Origin: Pseudomonas mosselii
Lineage (GTDB): Bacteria > Pseudomonadota > Gammaproteobacteria > Pseudomonadales > Pseudomonadaceae
Direction: 5' to 3'
Length of the DNA: 64,000 nucleotides
NCBI RefSeq assembly: GCF_005796105.1
Contig: NZ_VAUO01000006.1
Location: forward strand, 1 to 64,000
The notes under the pieces are model-generated. The model was not told the origin of the DNA. It searched no databases and was given only the letters and a program-made list of their open reading frames with translations. Below are positions 53,584-63,608 of the stretch, one piece after another; the stretch's first letter is position 1; each line of letters starts with the position of its first letter. A program made the position numbers and the translations under genes.

Positions 53584-53689
53584 ATGCGTTCACCCCCGTA
53601 CAAACCCCCGCGCCACACTCTTTTTCCAACCAAGACAAGCTGTTACTGTAGCCCGACCCAAGCCCAACGCCTCTGGATCGGATGCCGAC

Positions 53690-55519
53690 TTGATACGTCC
53701 CCTCCTGCTGTCTCTCAGCCTGGCCTTGAGCTTCCCCGCCGTCGCGATGGTGAGCGAAAGCCACGGATACGCGCAGTTCGGCATGCTCAAGTACCCAGCC
53801 ACCTTTACCCACTTCGACTGGGTCAACCCGCAAGCGCCCAAGGGCGGCACCTTGCGAGCCATGGCGTTCGGCACGTTCGACACGCTCAATCCCTACACCT
53901 TCAAGGGATCGAGTCCGGTCACCACGCCCAATTTCCTGCAGTACGGCGTCAGCGAGCTGAACGAAACGCTGATGGTCGGCACCGGCATGTACGACCCCTC
54001 AGGCGATGAGCCCACCTCCAGCTATGGTCTGATCGCGCGCTCGGTCGAGTACAGCGAAGACCGCAGCTGGGTGGTGTTCAATCTACGCCCTGAAGCGCGC
54101 TTCCACGACGGTACGCCGATCACCTCGGCCGATGTGGCCTTCAGCTACCGCACCCTGCTCAAGGATGGCCATCCGCTGTACCGCACCAACCTGCAGGAAG
54201 TGCAGCGCGTCGACGTACTCGGTCCGCTGCGCATCCGCTTTGTTTTCAAGCGCGCAGGCAACCCACTGCTGATCCTGCGCCTGGGCGAAATGCCGGTGCT
54301 GCCCAAGCATTACTGGCAAGGCCGCGACTTCAAGGCGACCACCTTCGAGCCGCCGCTGGGCAGTGGCCCGTATCGCATCAGCGAGGTGCAACCAGGGCGC
54401 AGCCTGGTGTTCGAGCGAGTCAAGAACTACTGGGGCAAGGACCTGGCCGTGAACCGCGGCAAGTACAATTTCGACCGCGTCGAATACGAGTTCTACCGTG
54501 ACGCCACCGTGGCATTCGAAGCCTTCAAGGCCGGCGAGTTCGACATCTATATCGAGCACCAGGCCAAGAACTGGGCTAACGGCTATACCTTCCCTGCGGT
54601 GCGCCGTGGCGAGGTGATCAAGGCACAGATCCCGCACCAGATCCCCACGCAAACCCAGGGCCTGTTCATGAACAGCCGCCGCGCGGCCTTCAGCGACCCA
54701 CGCGTACGCCAGGCGCTGGGCCTGATGCTGGACTTCGAGTGGACCAACCGCGCGCTGTTCAATGGCGCCTACCGCCGCGCCACCAGTTACTACCCCAACA
54801 GCGAGTTCGCCGCCTCAGGCTTGCCCACCGGCAAGGAGTGGCTGCTGCTCAAGCCGTTGCGCGACCAGTTGCCGCCAGCGCTGTTCACCGAGCCTTACCA
54901 GGTCAGCCACACCGACGGCAACGGCGTTGGCCGGCAGAACCTGCGCCAGGCCCTGGGCTTGTTCGCGCAGGCAGGCTGGAAGCTCAATGGCCAACGCCTG
55001 TTGGACAGCAAAGGCCGCCAGTTCCGCCTGGAGTTGCTGCTGGTCAACCCCAACCTTGAACGCATCCTCCAGCCTTATGTCGAAAACCTCGCCAGCATGG
55101 GCATCGACGCGCACCTGCGCACCGTAGACCGCGCCCAGTACAAGCAACGCCTGGACCAGTTCGATTTCGACATGATTCTGATGACCCTCAACCAGACCCT
55201 GAGCCCGGGCCTTGAGCAGTGGCAGTATTTCCACTCAAGCCAGGCCGCGATCCACGGCAGCAAGAACTACGCGGGGGTCAAGGATGCGGTGGTCGATCAC
55301 CTGCTAGACACCCTGCTGGCCGCCCGCAGCCGCGATGACCAGGTGGCCGCTGCCCGCGCCCTGGACCGGGTGCTGTCGTGGCAGTACTACATGATCCCCA
55401 ACTGGTACCTGGACAACCATCGCCTGGCCTACCGCAACCGCCTCGCCTTCGTCACCACGCCGCCCTACACCCTCGGGCTGAATACCTGGTGGATCAAGCC
55501 TTCGGAGAAAGCCCAATGA
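53690..55519 (+). CDS. yejA: Periplasmic oligopeptide-binding protein, YejA-like (copy 1)
   Basis: About 609 aa, SBP_bac_5 family. Signal peptide at the N-terminus (LLLSLSLALSFPAVA). Family marks: [37 protein letters not shown] and LGSGPYRISEV. Start placed at TTG 53690 just before the signal peptide; no ATG fits. It overlaps copy 2 by four bases. In E. coli YejABEF imports peptides including microcin C. Two binding proteins for one permease may widen the substrate range. Confidence 0.85.
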   Translation: MIRPLLLSLSLALSFPAVAMVSESHGYAQFGMLKYPATFTHFDWVNPQAPKGGTLRAMAFGTFDTLNPYTFKGSSPVTTPNFLQYGVSELNETLMVGTGMYDPSGDEPTSSYGLIARSVEYSEDRSWVVFNLRPEARFHDGTPITSADVAFSYRTLLKDGHPLYRTNLQEVQRVDVLGPLRIRFVFKRAGNPLLILRLGEMPVLPKHYWQGRDFKATTFEPPLGSGPYRISEVQPGRSLVFERVKNYWGKDLAVNRGKYNFDRVEYEFYRDATVAFEAFKAGEFDIYIEHQAKNWANGYTFPAVRRGEVIKAQIPHQIPTQTQGLFMNSRRAAFSDPRVRQALGLMLDFEWTNRALFNGAYRRATSYYPNSEFAASGLPTGKEWLLLKPLRDQLPPALFTEPYQVSHTDGNGVGRQNLRQALGLFAQAGWKLNGQRLLDSKGRQFRLELLLVNPNLERILQPYVENLASMGIDAHLRTVDRAQYKQRLDQFDFDMILMTLNQTLSPGLEQWQYFHSSQAAIHGSKNYAGVKDAVVDHLLDTLLAARSRDDQVAAARALDRVLSWQYYMIPNWYLDNHRLAYRNRLAFVTTPPYTLGLNTWWIKPSEKAQ

Positions 55520-57342
55520 CCCCGACGCTGCGCACGCTTGCCGCCAGCCTTTTACTGGCCTTTACCAGCCTGCCGACGCTGGCCGCCCCGCAACATGCCC
55601 TGACCCTGTACGACGAGCCGCCCAAGTATCCGGCGACCTTCAAGCACTTCGACTTCGTCAACCCCAACGCACCAAAGGGTGGCACCTTCCGCCAGTCCAG
55701 CTTCGGCGGTTTCGACAGCCTCAACCCGTTCATCAACAAGGGCGTGCCGGCCGACAGCCTCGGTCTGATCTACGACACCCTGATGCGTCAGAGCCTGGAT
55801 GAGCCGTTCACCGAGTACGGCCTGGTGGCCGGCAAGATCGAAAAGGCCCCCGACAACAGCTGGGTGCGTTTCTACCTGCGCCCTGAAGCGCGCTTCCACG
55901 ACGGCCACCCGATGCGGGCCGACGATGTGGTGTTCACCTTCAACACCTTGATCAAGGACGGCGCCCCGCTGTACCGCCAGTACTACGCCGACGTCGCCGA
56001 GGTGGTCGCCGAAGACCCGCTCAAGGTACTGTTCACGTTCAAGCACAAGAACAACCGCGAGCTACCGCTGATCCTCGGCCAGTTGCCGGTGCTGCCCAAG
56101 CATTGGTACGCAGGCCGCGACTTCAACCGTGGCAACCTGGAGATTCCGCTGGGCAGCGGCCCGTACAAAGTCGCCGAGGTCAAGGCCGGACGCTCGATCC
56201 GCTACGAGCGGGTCAAGGACTATTGGGGCAAGGACCTGCCGATCAACCGAGGTTTCTATAACTTCGACGCCATGACCTTCGATGTCTACCGCGACAACAC
56301 GGTCGCCCTCGAAGCCCTCAAGGCTGGCGCGTTCGACTACGAACTGGAAGTCAGCGCCAAGAACTGGGCCACCGCCTACGACATCCCGGCAGTGCGCGAA
56401 GGTCGCCTGATCAAGGAAGAAATCCCCAACGGCAACCCGGTGGGCATGCAGGGCTTCATCTACAACCTGCGCAAACCCATGTTCCAGGACGTGCGGGTGC
56501 GCAAGGCGCTGAGCCTGCTGTTCGACTTCGAATGGACCAACAAGCAGCTGTTCAACGGTGCCTACATCCGTACCGACAGCTTTTTCGAGAACTCCGAGAT
56601 GGCCGCCAGCGGCCTGCCCTCTCCACAAGAGCTGAAAATTCTCGAACCGCTGCGCGGCAAGATCCCCGAGCAGGTCTTCAGCCAGGCCTTCCATAACCCG
56701 GTCACCGACGGCAGCGGCATGATCCGTGAACAACAGCGTGAGGCCTACAAGCTGCTACAGGAAGCCGGCTGGAAAATCGTCGACGACAAGATGGTCGACA
56801 GCACCGGCAAACCCGTGAGCATCGAGTTCCTGCTCGCCCAGACCCAGTTCGAGCGGGTGCTGCTGCCGTTCAAGCGCAACCTCGCCGACCTTGGTATCAA
56901 CCTCGACATTCGCCGGGTGGACGTGTCGCAGTACATCACCCGCCTGCGCTCGCGGGACTACGACATGATCGTCAGTGGGTTCCCGCAATCCAACTCACCG
57001 GGTAACGAGCAGCGCGAGTTCTGGTCCAGCACCTCGGCCGACAACCCCGGCAGCCGCAACTTCATCGGCCTGCGCGACCCGGCCATCGACCAGTTGGTCG
57101 AACAGTTGATCAACGCCGATTCGCGCCAGAGCCTGGTCGAGCATTGCCGCGCCCTGGACCGGGTACTGCTGGCGGGCTACTACGTGATTCCCAACTGGCA
57201 CATCAAGACCAACCGCGTGGCCTACTGGAACCACATCGGCCACCCGGAGAAATCACCCAAGTACGACGTGGGCATCGATACCTGGTGGATCAAGCCCAAC
57301 GTCACCCCGGCGGTGACCGAAACGGCTGGCGAGGGCCACTGA
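55516..57342 (+). CDS. yejA: Periplasmic oligopeptide-binding protein, YejA-like (copy 2)
   Basis: A 608-aa paralogue of the preceding gene, with signal peptide ([17 protein letters not shown]) and the same blocks ([41 protein letters not shown]). Similar along the whole length, so a tandem duplication, though well diverged. ATGA overlap with copy 1; the permease gene starts 1 base after its stop. Confidence 0.88.
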   Translation: MTPTLRTLAASLLLAFTSLPTLAAPQHALTLYDEPPKYPATFKHFDFVNPNAPKGGTFRQSSFGGFDSLNPFINKGVPADSLGLIYDTLMRQSLDEPFTEYGLVAGKIEKAPDNSWVRFYLRPEARFHDGHPMRADDVVFTFNTLIKDGAPLYRQYYADVAEVVAEDPLKVLFTFKHKNNRELPLILGQLPVLPKHWYAGRDFNRGNLEIPLGSGPYKVAEVKAGRSIRYERVKDYWGKDLPINRGFYNFDAMTFDVYRDNTVALEALKAGAFDYELEVSAKNWATAYDIPAVREGRLIKEEIPNGNPVGMQGFIYNLRKPMFQDVRVRKALSLLFDFEWTNKQLFNGAYIRTDSFFENSEMAASGLPSPQELKILEPLRGKIPEQVFSQAFHNPVTDGSGMIREQQREAYKLLQEAGWKIVDDKMVDSTGKPVSIEFLLAQTQFERVLLPFKRNLADLGINLDIRRVDVSQYITRLRSRDYDMIVSGFPQSNSPGNEQREFWSSTSADNPGSRNFIGLRDPAIDQLVEQLINADSRQSLVEHCRALDRVLLAGYYVIPNWHIKTNRVAYWNHIGHPEKSPKYDVGIDTWWIKPNVTPAVTETAGEGH

Positions 57343-57343
57343 C

Positions 57344-58417
57344 ATGCTGGCTTACATTCTGCGTCGTCTGCTGCTGATCATCCCGACGCTGTTCGGCATC
57401 CTGATCATCAACTTCATCATCGTCCAAGCCGCCCCCGGCGGGCCCGTGGAGCAGATGATCGCCAAGCTCGAAGGCTTCGAGGGCGCCACCAGCCGCATCG
57501 CAGGCGGCGGCGCCGAAGTGTCGGTAGCCGGCGCCAACTACCGCGGCGCGCAAGGGCTGGATCCGGCGCTGATCGCCGAGATCGAGCGCATGTACGGTTT
57601 CGACAAGTCGGCGCCCGAACGGCTGTGGATCATGATCAAGAACTACGCCACCTTCGACTTTGGCGACAGTTTCTTTCGCGACGCCAAAGTGGTCGACCTG
57701 ATCGCCGAGAAGATGCCCGTGTCCATTTCCCTGGGGTTGTGGAGTACGCTGATCATGTACCTGGTGTCGATCCCGCTGGGTATCGCCAAGGCCGTACGCC
57801 ACGGCAGCCACTTCGATGTGTGGACCAGTTCGGCAATCATCGTCGGCTACGCCATCCCCGCATTCCTGTTCGCGATCCTGCTCATCGTGCTGTTTGCCGG
57901 GGGCAGCTATTTCGACTGGTTCCCATTGCGCGGGCTGACCTCCAACAACTTCGACGAGTTGTCCAGTACCGGCAAGGTACTCGACTACTTCTGGCACCTG
58001 GTACTGCCGATCACCGCACTGGTGATCGGCAACTTCGCCACCATGACCCTGCTGACCAAGAACAGCTTCCTCGACGAGATCAACAAGCAGTACGTGATCA
58101 CCGCAAAGGCCAAGGGCCTGAGCCGCAGCCGTGTGCTCTACGGCCACGTGTTCCGCAACGCGATGCTCCTGGTGATCGCGGGCTTTCCGTCGGCGTTCAT
58201 CGGCATCTTCTTCACAGGCTCGCTGTTGATCGAGGTGATCTTCTCCCTCGACGGGCTGGGGCTGATGAGTTTCGAAGCGGCGATCAACCGCGACTACCCA
58301 GTGGTGTTCGGCACCCTGTTCATCTTCACCCTGCTGGGGTTGGTGGTGAAACTGATCGGCGACCTCACCTACACCTTGGTCGATCCGCGCATCGACTTCG
58401 CCAGCCGGGAGCACTGA
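57344..58417 (+). CDS. yejB: Peptide ABC transporter permease, YejB-like
   Basis: A 357-aa inner-membrane permease with six helices. First helix [25 protein letters not shown] is typical, and the EAA-like coupling loop [35 protein letters not shown] (in part: [18 protein letters not shown]) is conserved. It pairs with YejE to form the channel. Confidence 0.9.
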   Translation: MLAYILRRLLLIIPTLFGILIINFIIVQAAPGGPVEQMIAKLEGFEGATSRIAGGGAEVSVAGANYRGAQGLDPALIAEIERMYGFDKSAPERLWIMIKNYATFDFGDSFFRDAKVVDLIAEKMPVSISLGLWSTLIMYLVSIPLGIAKAVRHGSHFDVWTSSAIIVGYAIPAFLFAILLIVLFAGGSYFDWFPLRGLTSNNFDELSSTGKVLDYFWHLVLPITALVIGNFATMTLLTKNSFLDEINKQYVITAKAKGLSRSRVLYGHVFRNAMLLVIAGFPSAFIGIFFTGSLLIEVIFSLDGLGLMSFEAAINRDYPVVFGTLFIFTLLGLVVKLIGDLTYTLVDPRIDFASREH

Positions 58418-58418
58418 T

Positions 58419-59438
58419 ATGGCCCTCTCTCCCCTCAACCGCCGGCGCTTCGAGCGTTTCAAGGCCAACCGCCGTGGCTGGTGGTCGCTGTGGATCTTCC
58501 TGGTGCTATTCGGGCTGAGCCTGGGCGCCGAGTTCCTTGCCAACGACAAGCCGATTGCCGTGCGCTACGAAGGCCAATGGTACTTCCCCGCCTTCAAGCG
58601 CTACCCCGAAACCACCTTCGGTGGCGAGTTCCCGCTGGAGGCGAACTACAAGAGCCCTTACATCCGCGAGTTGCTACAGAACAAAGACGCCTTCGTGCTG
58701 TGGGCGCCGATCCCGTTCAGCTACCAGAGCATCAACTACGACCTCAAGGTTCCCGCCCCCGCACCGCCGTCGCTGGACAACCTGCTAGGCACCGATGACC
58801 AGGGCCGCGACGTGCTGGCCCGGGTGATCTACGGCTTCCGTATTTCGGTGTTGTTCGCCCTCACGCTGACCCTCGCAAGCTCGGTCATCGGGGTGATCGC
58901 CGGCGCCTTGCAGGGCTTCTACGGCGGCTGGGTGGACCTGGCCGGCCAGCGCTTCCTGGAAATCTGGTCGGGCCTGCCGGTGCTGTACCTGCTGATCATC
59001 CTCGCCAGCTTCGTGCAGCCCAACTTCTGGTGGCTGCTGGGCATCATGCTGCTGTTCTCGTGGATGAGCCTGGTGGATGTGGTACGCGCCGAGTTCCTGC
59101 GCGGGCGGAACCTTGAGTATGTGCGCGCAGCCCGCGCCCTGGGCATGCGCAACGGCCCGATCATGTTCCGCCACATCCTGCCCAACGCGATGATTTCGAC
59201 CATGACGTTCATGCCGTTCATCCTCACCGGCGCAATCGGCACACTGACCGCATTGGACTTCCTGGGCTTCGGCCTGCCCGCCGGTTCACCATCGCTGGGC
59301 GAGTTGGTCGCCCAGGGCAAATCCAACCTGCAGGCCCCGTGGCTGGGCATCAGCGCCTTCGCCGTGCTGGCGGTGATGCTGAGCCTGCTGGTGTTCATCG
59401 GCGAGTCCGCCCGCGATGCATTCGACCCGAGGAAATGA
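58419..59438 (+). CDS. yejE: Peptide ABC transporter permease, YejE-like
   Basis: A 339-aa permease with a periplasmic insert after the first helix (LANDKPIAVRYEGQWYFPAF), a YejE trait. The coupling loop EYVRAARALGMRNGPIMFRHI and the later FLGFGLPAGSPSLGEL are typical. One base after yejB. Confidence 0.9.
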   Translation: MALSPLNRRRFERFKANRRGWWSLWIFLVLFGLSLGAEFLANDKPIAVRYEGQWYFPAFKRYPETTFGGEFPLEANYKSPYIRELLQNKDAFVLWAPIPFSYQSINYDLKVPAPAPPSLDNLLGTDDQGRDVLARVIYGFRISVLFALTLTLASSVIGVIAGALQGFYGGWVDLAGQRFLEIWSGLPVLYLLIILASFVQPNFWWLLGIMLLFSWMSLVDVVRAEFLRGRNLEYVRAARALGMRNGPIMFRHILPNAMISTMTFMPFILTGAIGTLTALDFLGFGLPAGSPSLGELVAQGKSNLQAPWLGISAFAVLAVMLSLLVFIGESARDAFDPRK

Positions 59439-59439
59439 C

Positions 59440-61044
59440 ATGAGCCAAGACACCCTGATCGAAGTCCGCGACCTGGCGGTGGAGTTCGTCACTGGCGAGC
59501 AGGTCAACCGCGTGGTCGACGGCATCAGCTTCGACATCCGCAAGGGCGAGACACTGGCCTTGGTGGGCGAAAGCGGCTCGGGCAAGTCGGTGACCGCACA
59601 CTCGATCCTGCGCCTGCTACCCTACCCGCTGGCCCGCCACCCATCCGGGAGCATTCACTACGAGGGCAAGGACCTGCTGCAACTGGGAGAAAAGCCCATG
59701 CAGCGGATTCGCGGCAACCGCATCGCGATGATCTTCCAAGAACCGATGACCTCGCTCAACCCGCTGCACAGCATCGAGAAGCAGATCAACGAAATCCTCC
59801 TGTTGCACAAGGGCCTGACCGGCAAGGCCGCCACTGCGCGGACCTTGGAGCTGCTGGAACTGGTCGGCATCCCCGAGCCGCACAAACGCTTGAAAGCCCT
59901 GCCCCACGAACTGTCCGGCGGCCAGCGCCAACGCGTGATGATCGCCATGGCCCTGGCCAACGAGCCCGAGCTGCTGATTGCCGACGAGCCCACCACCGCG
60001 CTCGATGTGACCGTGCAGTTGAAGATCCTCGACCTGCTCAAGTCGCTGCAAGCCCGCTTGGGCATGGCGTTGCTGCTGATCAGCCACGACCTCAACCTGG
60101 TCCGCCGCATCGCCCACCGGGTATGCGTGATGCAGTGCGGCAAGATCGTCGAGCAGGCCGACTGCGCCACGCTGTTCAGTGCGCCGCAGCACCCCTACAC
60201 CCAGATGCTCATCAACGCCGAGCCAAGCGGCGCTCCGGCAGCCAACGCCGAGGGTCCGCCACTACTGGAGGTGCAGGACCTGAAAGTGTGGTTCCCGATC
60301 AAGAAAGGCTTGCTGCGCCGCACCGTGGACCATGTCAAGGCGGTGGACGGTGTGAACTTCAGCTTGCCCCAGGGGCAGACGCTGGGCATCGTCGGCGAGA
60401 GCGGCTCGGGCAAGTCCACCTTGGGCCTGGCGATCTTGCGCCTGATCGCAAGCCAGGGTGGTATTCGCTTCCATGGACAGGCACTGGAAGGTCTGACCCA
60501 AAAGCAAGTGAGGCCTTTGCGGCGGCAGATGCAGGTGGTATTCCAGGACCCCTTCGGTAGCTTGAGCCCGCGCATGTGCGTAGCGGATATCGTGGGTGAA
60601 GGGCTACGGATTCATCACATTGGCACACCGGCCGAGCAGGAAGCGGCGATTATCGCGGCCTTGGAAGAAGTCGGCTTGGACCCACGTACCCGACATCGCT
60701 ATCCACATGAGTTTTCTGGCGGACAGCGCCAGCGGATCGCGATTGCCCGAGCGTTGGTCCTCAAACCTGCGCTGATTCTGCTGGATGAACCGACCTCGGC
60801 ACTGGATCGGACGGTGCAGCGCCAAGTGGTAGAGCTTTTGCGCAACTTGCAGGTGAAGTACAACCTGACCTACCTGTTCATCAGCCATGACCTGGCAGTG
60901 GTAAAAGCCTTGAGTCATCAGTTGATGGTGATCAAGCATGGGCAGGTGGTCGAGCAGGGGGATGCGCAGGCGATCTTCCATGCGCCGCAGCATGGGTACA
61001 CCCGACAGTTGCTGGAAGCGGCGTTCCTGGAAATCGAGCACTGA
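59440..61044 (+). CDS. yejF: Peptide ABC transporter ATPase with two ABC domains, YejF-like
   Basis: A 534-aa protein with two nucleotide-binding domains. Walker A GESGSGKS twice (about 44-51 and 318-325), signatures LSGGQRQRV and FSGGQRQRI, Walker B LLIADEPTTALD and LILLDEPTSALD. It powers YejB/YejE. Start ATG 59440 with GAGGAAATGAC upstream. Last gene of the five-gene operon. Confidence 0.92.
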   Translation: MSQDTLIEVRDLAVEFVTGEQVNRVVDGISFDIRKGETLALVGESGSGKSVTAHSILRLLPYPLARHPSGSIHYEGKDLLQLGEKPMQRIRGNRIAMIFQEPMTSLNPLHSIEKQINEILLLHKGLTGKAATARTLELLELVGIPEPHKRLKALPHELSGGQRQRVMIAMALANEPELLIADEPTTALDVTVQLKILDLLKSLQARLGMALLLISHDLNLVRRIAHRVCVMQCGKIVEQADCATLFSAPQHPYTQMLINAEPSGAPAANAEGPPLLEVQDLKVWFPIKKGLLRRTVDHVKAVDGVNFSLPQGQTLGIVGESGSGKSTLGLAILRLIASQGGIRFHGQALEGLTQKQVRPLRRQMQVVFQDPFGSLSPRMCVADIVGEGLRIHHIGTPAEQEAAIIAALEEVGLDPRTRHRYPHEFSGGQRQRIAIARALVLKPALILLDEPTSALDRTVQRQVVELLRNLQVKYNLTYLFISHDLAVVKALSHQLMVIKHGQVVEQGDAQAIFHAPQHGYTRQLLEAAFLEIEH

Positions 61045-61063
61045 AGGCCCCGCTCACACGCCC

Positions 61064-61081
61064 CCTGTAGGAGCGAGTTTA
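61064..61081. repeat. Half of a Pseudomonas REP-like element
   Basis: CTGTAGGAGCGAGTTTAC matches one arm of the P. putida-type REP palindrome. The second arm is absent. It lies at the converging ends of yejF and the MAPEG gene. Confidence 0.5.
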
Positions 61082-61498
61082 CAGGTAGACCAACACCTCA
61101 ACGGCCAGACCAATCAAGCACAACACTGCCACGCCATAACTGATGGTTCTCCATGGCTGAGCGCAGGCCAGATACAGCATCGTGTGCAACACGCGCGCCG
61201 CGGTGAACACTGCACACAGCCAGGCGGTGCTGACCGCCGAAGCTTCAAGCGCGATCGCCAACCCACCCAAGGCGACGAACATCGGTATGTTCTCCAGATC
61301 ATTGCGCCAAGCGTGCATGGCCCGCACCACTTCAGGCCGCTCGGCTGGCTGTGCCGGGCGCTTGAACACAGCGGCGTCCTCCGCATGGGTGAACGCCAGG
61401 TAGCGCAAGCGGAAATATCCCTGGTAGCAAGAGAGCGCCAGCATCTTGAAGAACAGCAGCACCACGCAAATCGCATACACCGACAACGCGCTACTCAT
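61079..61498 (-). CDS. MAPEG-family membrane protein
   Basis: A 139-aa protein with four hydrophobic helices. The pattern RPEVVRAMHAWRNDLENIPMFVALG is the MAPEG glutathione-binding signature (R..R/N...E..P). Such proteins act as glutathione transferases or peroxidases in the membrane. Start placed at ATG 61498 with GGGAG 8 nt upstream. Overlaps the next upstream gene by eight bases, so co-translated. Confidence 0.8.
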   Translation of the reverse strand: MSSALSVYAICVVLLFFKMLALSCYQGYFRLRYLAFTHAEDAAVFKRPAQPAERPEVVRAMHAWRNDLENIPMFVALGGLAIALEASAVSTAWLCAVFTAARVLHTMLYLACAQPWRTISYGVAVLCLIGLAVEVLVYL

Positions 61499-61808
61499 GC
61501 TTGCGTCTCCCGACAATGCCCCGGAGCACGATGTACAGCAGCGGCCCCATCGAGATGAACACCACCGTCAACAGCAGGTAGGGCAGTACACCCGGCCAAC
61601 GCCCTCCGCGCCCCTGGTGGTCGCTCACCATCCAGATGCAGGCAAGTCCCGCCATCAGATACAGGTCGATGACCACTTGCGCTGTACCTGGCCGTGACAG
61701 CAACTCCAGGCCGAACGCCAACAGCGACTGCTGCGCGCCATACATTGTCCAGCCGGTATACAACGCAAACGCCAGTAATACAGGCAACGCCATCCACTGC
61801 GCCTTCAT
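61491..61808 (-). CDS. Small conserved-type membrane protein
   Basis: A 105-aa protein with three hydrophobic helices. Pattern VVIDLYLMAGLACIWMVSDHQGRG and MGPLLYIVLRG resembles DUF2834-type proteins. GGGAG lies 6 nt before ATG 61808. First gene of a pair with the MAPEG gene, and divergent from the XRE regulator at 61918. Function unknown. Confidence 0.65.
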   Translation of the reverse strand: MKAQWMALPVLLAFALYTGWTMYGAQQSLLAFGLELLSRPGTAQVVIDLYLMAGLACIWMVSDHQGRGGRWPGVLPYLLLTVVFISMGPLLYIVLRGIVGRRKHE

Positions 61809-61917
61809 CGTCATCTCCCTGAGTGATCGGTCTGAGCACACTAGTGATAGAGTCACCCGCGCCTCAATGACCTCTCAGGTCATGGACGCTTCAACCAAGG
61901 ACAGGCAGAGTCGAAGC

Positions 61918-62730
61918 ATGAGCCCTCTTCCATTTCATCCCGCCCACCCCGGCGCCGGTGCACAGTTGCGCCGTCTGCGGCGTCAGGCAGGGCTCAGCCA
62001 GCTCGATCTGGCGCTACTGGCCGGCGTCTCGCAACGCCATCTGAGCTGTGTGGAGACTGGCCGCGCCAAGGCCAGCCCGGCCACCCTGCATGCCTTGCTC
62101 AGCGCACTGGAGGTGCCGCTCGATCAGTGCAACGAGGTGTTCCTCGCCGCAGGCTTCGCACCGCGCTACACCGCCTCGCCACCGGACGCTCCGACCCTGG
62201 GCATGGTGCACGAGGCCCTGGCGCATCTGCTCCAGGCCAACAACCCCGCGCCTGCCATCGTCATCGATGGCAACTGGAACGTCACGGCGGCCAACACCAG
62301 TGTTGGAGTGCTGTTCGCCCTGGCAGGCGTGCAGGTGCGCGAAACCGCGGGCCTCAATCTGCTCGATACCTTGTTGCGCCCAGGCGGGCTGGGGGATCAT
62401 CTGGTCAATGCCGACGAGATTCGCGCGATCACCTGGCAACGCGCAGCCAGGGAGGCGCTGGGCAATCCTGAGCTGGGGCGGCGCCTGCAACAGTTGCAAA
62501 CGCCGCCCAGCGTGCCGACAGAGCACCGGCCCTCACCGGTGATCCTCACCCGTATTCGGACCCAGGACGGCGAACTGACGTTCCTGTCCACCTTCACCAC
62601 CTTCGGCATGCCGCTGGACATTACCGTCGCGTCGTTGCGCATCGAGCATCTGATACCTGCCGATGCGCGAACCTGGCAGGTGATGACAGCCGCCCATGCA
62701 ACGGTCGACGGTCTGCACGCAGGCGATTAA
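61918..62730 (+). CDS. XRE-family regulator with MmyB-like ligand domain
   Basis: A 270-aa regulator. HTH_XRE at about 12-68 (LRRLRRQAGLSQLDLALLAGV, SQRHLSCVETGRAKAS). The C-terminal 160 residues follow the MmyB/MLTR ligand-binding PAS-like domain (PAIVIDGNWNVTAANTSVGVLF). ATG 61918 is preferred over one at 61882. It is divergent from the small membrane protein/MAPEG pair and probably controls it. Confidence 0.82.
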   Translation: MSPLPFHPAHPGAGAQLRRLRRQAGLSQLDLALLAGVSQRHLSCVETGRAKASPATLHALLSALEVPLDQCNEVFLAAGFAPRYTASPPDAPTLGMVHEALAHLLQANNPAPAIVIDGNWNVTAANTSVGVLFALAGVQVRETAGLNLLDTLLRPGGLGDHLVNADEIRAITWQRAAREALGNPELGRRLQQLQTPPSVPTEHRPSPVILTRIRTQDGELTFLSTFTTFGMPLDITVASLRIEHLIPADARTWQVMTAAHATVDGLHAGD

Positions 62731-62763
62731 GCTGCGCGTTTTTCAGGGAAGGAATGACAGCGA

Positions 62764-63138
62764 GTGAGCAACCTCTACCAAGGCAGTTGCCTGTGCGCGT
62801 CCATCAGGTACGAGTTGCTGGCCACGCCCAAGGCCGTCAGCCATTGTCATTGCAGCCAATGCCGCAAGGCACACGGCGCGCTATTCGCCTCCTTTGGCAG
62901 CGTGCCGCGCCGGGCGCTGCGGATCGTCCAGGGTGAGGATGCGCTGACGGCATACCCCTCCTCCGAATCGGTACTGCGTTCGTTCTGCTCGCGCTGCGGC
63001 TCGTCGTTGTTCTGGTCAAGGTCCCAGGGCCAATTCAGGGATTGGATCTGCATTGCGCTGGCTACGCTGGACACCCCATTCACTCCGGAAAAACAGCAAC
63101 ATGTGCATGTCGCTGACGGAATGCACGGGTACACCTGA
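62764..63138 (+). CDS. GFA-family zinc protein
   Basis: A 124-aa protein of the glutathione-dependent formaldehyde-activating (GFA) family. Zinc-binding cysteines are all present: GSCLCASIRYEL, HCHCSQCRKAHGA and SFCSRCGSSLF. GTG start behind a GAATGACAGCGA leader. Members are often annotated as formaldehyde enzymes, but the actual activity is usually unknown. Confidence 0.82.
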   Translation: MSNLYQGSCLCASIRYELLATPKAVSHCHCSQCRKAHGALFASFGSVPRRALRIVQGEDALTAYPSSESVLRSFCSRCGSSLFWSRSQGQFRDWICIALATLDTPFTPEKQQHVHVADGMHGYT

Positions 63139-63155
63139 CCCACCCGCCAACGCGC

Positions 63156-63494
63156 TCAGCTCAGTTGGGCAATCAGCACCGCGTTGGTGTAGATCAGGCT
63201 GCCGTCACTGGCGCGGTGGCCAACCAAGTGGAACTGCCCGCGCTCATCCTCGCTCAAGTAGACCCGCAAGCGGCAGTCGGATAGCGGCCCATAGCCCTCG
63301 GGCAGCACCAGGTTGAGGGTCTGCATGTCGACGTCCACCATCGCCTCGCGCTCATGGCTCTGTTGCAAGCGCTCTTCGGCCTGCTCCAGCAGCGTGTGGG
63401 TCGCACCTTGGATATCGAAATGAATCTCGCCCACCGGGGTGGAACGCTGCTCACCGTTGCCTTTGCACCAACCTTCGATCGTCAGGGTACTCAT
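63156..63494 (-). CDS. Hypothetical protein
   Basis: A 112-aa protein (IEGWCKGNGEQRSTPVGEIHF; LPEGYGPLSDCRLRVYLSED), beta-rich. No recognised domain. Start ATG 63494 with AGAGGA upstream. Function unknown. Confidence 0.55.
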   Translation of the reverse strand: MSTLTIEGWCKGNGEQRSTPVGEIHFDIQGATHTLLEQAEERLQQSHEREAMVDVDMQTLNLVLPEGYGPLSDCRLRVYLSEDERGQFHLVGHRASDGSLIYTNAVLIAQLS

Positions 63495-63608
63495 GGCCAA
63501 TCCTCTGGGAAGTAAGACGCTTCAAGCGTCCGTTGAGGTGTTGACCCGGTTTTTTTTCCGATCGTTCCAGTCGCTTTCGCACCTTTGGCCTATGCACCCG
63601 GCAAACAC

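Noticed and set aside
57302..58549. A 415-codon minus-strand frame opposite yejB
   Set aside because: Antisense shadow of a membrane-protein gene; composition rich in H, Q, E and D without hydrophobic core.
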